Below, piece by piece: positions 61,875-64,000 of a stretch of DNA of 64,000 bases. The stretch covers positions 186,001 through 250,000 of the forward strand of contig CP137321.1 of NCBI GenBank assembly GCA_033182465.1. Reading direction: 5' to 3'. The position numbers and the translations under genes are program-made. The notes under the pieces are model-generated. The model saw only the letters and a list, made by a program, of their open reading frames with translations, did not search any database and was not told where the DNA came from. This DNA comes from Sanghuangporus weigelae (taxonomy: Eukaryota > Basidiomycota > Agaricomycetes > Hymenochaetales > Hymenochaetaceae). Numbering within the stretch: the first letter of the stretch is position 1; each line of letters starts with the position of its first letter.

Positions 61875-62141
61875 CATAAAAAATTGTCTTAGATCTGCCT
61901 TTGGTACATTCATTATATTCATGTAATATACTTCATCTCAGTTCGTGCGCAAAAATTCTTGGCTTGCATGTTTCCACCAGATAAGGAAGAAAAAACCCGC
62001 TCGCTCTACCATTTTTTCTCCTCTAGTATCTATCTCAAACAAAAGAAAACAGAGCTGAGGTTCGCCACACAGCATATACACGACCCCCCTTTTTTTACAA
62101 CCGAGACTATCGTACATGTCGTTCTTGTATCCTACACCAGT

Positions 62142-63352
62142 TCACACCTGTATGAGGCCCTTTGCGATAGACAGCTCGGCGTTCATGATGCTGCTTGTAG
62201 CGGCGCCTATACAGACATTGTTTGCCAATACGACGAATTTGATATCGAGGACGGGACATTGCCGTACACGGCCCACAGCAACGCCTGATCCCTTCTCGTA
62301 GTCGCGATCGAGTCGTGGCTGTGGTCGATCCGGAGCATCGTGCAGGACTATGGGCGTCCGGGGCGCAGAGGGACACCCCAAGTGTCGCGCTTCAGTCGTG
62401 AACTGTTCTAGTGCTTCGCGCACCTGCTGCGGACTCGGCGGCGGGCGCCGCACAAACCGCACTGAGACAGTTTCCAAATGCCCATCCAGCACAGGCACCC
62501 GATTGCACGCCGCAGATATTCGCAAGGGATGCGAGGCGTGCATGTCGAACGTCCTGGGTGTCGGCTGTCCCGGTAATCGGCTCGCCTTCGTCTTATCATC
62601 CGCATCGGCAACGATACCGCCAAGAATTTTGAGCACTTCCCACTGGATCTTCTCTTCTTCTCCAGAAATGTAAGGGACGACATTATCGAGAATATCAAGA
62701 GAGGGGACTCCGGGGTACCCAGCCCCTGAGATCGCTTGCATAGTTGTTACGAGGACTGCGTCGAGAGGCCCGAATGCCCGCTCAAGAGCGGCCAAAGGGA
62801 CGACGACACCTGTCGTTGAGCAGTTAGCATTCGTCACTATGAAACCGCGTTGCAAAGGTGGAGTGTGCAAAGAGCGCTGGTACGGGATAACGGCGAGATG
62901 TGAAGAGTTCACGAGCGGAACGAGTAAAGGGACGTCCGGGTCCCGTCTATGATTTTTCGAATTGGAGAACACCGCGAACTCAGCCGCTCTAAACGCAGTC
63001 TCTAAATCGCCCAAATCAGACCGCTAATTCATGAATAATCCACGACTTGTGCACCAGCTTACGCACCAATATCTCCTGCAACACTTGCGTCAAGACCCGA
63101 GAATATCACAACACAATCTGCGAAATTTTGGGGCTCGCATTCTTTTACCACAATCCCTCGAACATACGAGGGGATCGGTTGTGATAACTTCCACTGTACG
63201 ACTTGCTGGTATGGTTTACCGGCTGAGCGAGGCGAGGCACCCAGTGCATGCACGACGAAAAAGGGGTGGTCGCCGAGCAACGAGATGAAGCGCTGACCGA
63301 CGGTTCCTGTTGCGCCGAGGACACCGACTTTTAGTTGACGCCCCTCGAGCAT
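62142..63352 (-). CDS. HOM2: Aspartate-semialdehyde dehydrogenase
   Basis: NADPH-dependent reduction of aspartyl phosphate to aspartate semialdehyde, the shared step to threonine, methionine and homoserine. Start MLEGRQLKVGVLGATGTVGQ (63352) contains the nucleotide-binding GATGTVG. One intron (63002-63066, GTGCGT..TTTAG) joins VAGDI to ETAFRAAEFAVFSN, exactly the family sequence. The result is 381 residues, a normal length. Catalytic Cys is in VTNANCSTTG, active-site His in PVLDGHLETVSVRF, and GYPGVPSLDI and AISGAG are conserved. A TGACTCA lies 66 bp upstream. Convergent with TAF4. Confidence 0.95.
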
Positions 63353-63891
63353 GTTGACTCGGAGGAGCGAGAGGGAAGAAGGTAAGTACGAGTGTATGCG
63401 GTTATGTAACCATAACGTGACTCAGACCACGGAGTCTGAATAAGAGTGGCAAGGCTGAGCATGCCTGACCGATGCTTACTGGACATTTGCTGACCACAGT
63501 CGTCACGGTGTGGGTTATTCGATAGATGATATATTTAAGACCTTGCACGGAATTCATACTCTGAAGGATACCACTGGCATTCCTTATTACAGAAAATCTC
63601 GAAGCAAAGCAAAGCACTACGAAGTGTGTCCGTCGCGCATGACTTGATTGCTCCCAATTCTCGAGAAATAGTAGTATACTCTGCAGTACTGGTACTAGTG
63701 TCTGCACTAAAAATGTGCTTTGCTTTGAAAATCTTTTGGCGATCTTCCTCTATACGGGATTTGTATAATAATGTCGTCTGAATACCGAATAATAGAACAT
63801 AAGTATTTCTATCTGTAATAATCGAATCAAATTTCATTTCTGTGAAGACGCGTTTTTTGAATCGCGTTTGCAATTTTTGAACCTGACCGCC
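63353..63891. promoter_or_regulatory. HOM2/RRP43 divergent promoter region
   Basis: A 539-bp gap between divergent start codons. It holds the TGACTCA listed separately. Small frames at 63402-63873 (minus) show no family features. Confidence 0.4.
63418..63424. promoter_or_regulatory. Gcn4/Cpc1-type site TGACTCA upstream of HOM2
   Basis: A perfect TGACTCA, the binding site of the bZIP regulator of general amino-acid control (Gcn4, Cpc1/CpcA), lies 66-72 bp upstream of the HOM2 start codon. HOM2 is a known Gcn4 target in yeast. Position and gene function agree. Confidence 0.6.
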
Positions 63892-64000
63892 ATGACCTCC
63901 GTCGCGTCAACCTCAGGCTCAGGCTCTGGCTCCATCCCAAAACAAAACGTAGACATAGAGCTACAAGCAGAAACCTTCCGTCGCCTTCATCCTCGCACAT
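63892..64000 (+). CDS. Probable exosome subunit RRP43 (partial, cut by window end)
   Basis: Only the first 36 codons are in the window: a Ser/Gly-rich start, then KQNVDIELQAETFRRLHPRT. The EXFRRLHPRTY motif is where fungal Rrp43 (RNase PH-like exosome ring subunit) begins, just before the conserved RPDGR segment that would lie beyond the edge. Other RNase PH-like exosome subunits are the alternative. Confidence 0.55.
   Translation, partial: MTSVASTSGSGSGSIPKQNVDIELQAETFRRLHPRT

Overview
The window looks like nuclear DNA of a filamentous basidiomycete, most likely an Agaricomycete. It has many short introns (about 45-80 bp, GT..AG), closely packed genes on both strands, and families typical of Agaricomycotina (DUF6533 and DUF7704 membrane proteins, DUF1996 secreted proteins, HsbA-like small secreted proteins, PDR-type ABC transporters). 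No rRNA, tRNA, CRISPR array or retroelement was recognised. Genus cannot be read from the sequence.

Layout. 1-6.8 kb: a VPS10/sortilin-like gene fragment, then the exomer subunit CHS5 head to head with ribosomal protein eS12. 7.5-31 kb is an accessory-looking block: a DUF6533 membrane protein, a full-length PDR transporter (PDR-A), a near-perfect 394-bp palindrome, a DUF7704 membrane protein, two paralogous small secreted proteins (one with a doubtful first exon), a DUF1996 secreted protein, a 1.09-kb palindrome and a second full-length PDR transporter (PDR-B). 31-33.8 kb is gene-poor and holds a 401-bp Tc1/mariner-type MITE. 33.8-64 kb is mostly housekeeping: class I histone deacetylase, SKI8, VPS41, mitochondrial bL34, CDK8/SSN3, mitochondrial uL13, an unrecognised conserved-looking nuclear-type protein, an F-box protein, type I methionine aminopeptidase, NUP188, TAF4, aspartate-semialdehyde dehydrogenase (HOM2) and the first exon of a probable exosome subunit RRP43.

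Shared themes. Trafficking: VPS10-like, CHS5 (Golgi export) and VPS41 (HOPS). Transcription and chromatin: RPD3-type HDAC, CDK8, TAF4, and SKI8, which also serves RNA decay as RRP43 would. Mitochondrial translation: bL34m and uL13m. Efflux and cell surface: the PDR pair and the secreted proteins between them.

Regulation. All four compact head-to-head promoters (CHS5/eS12, VPS41/bL34m, CDK8/uL13m, NUP188/TAF4) contain CACGTG, as do the upstream regions of SKI8 and PDR-B. The HOM2 promoter carries a perfect TGACTCA, the Gcn4/Cpc1 site expected for an amino-acid biosynthesis gene. Exon-intron structures were worked out by eye from reading frames, splice signals and family alignment from memory, so exact splice sites need transcript data.
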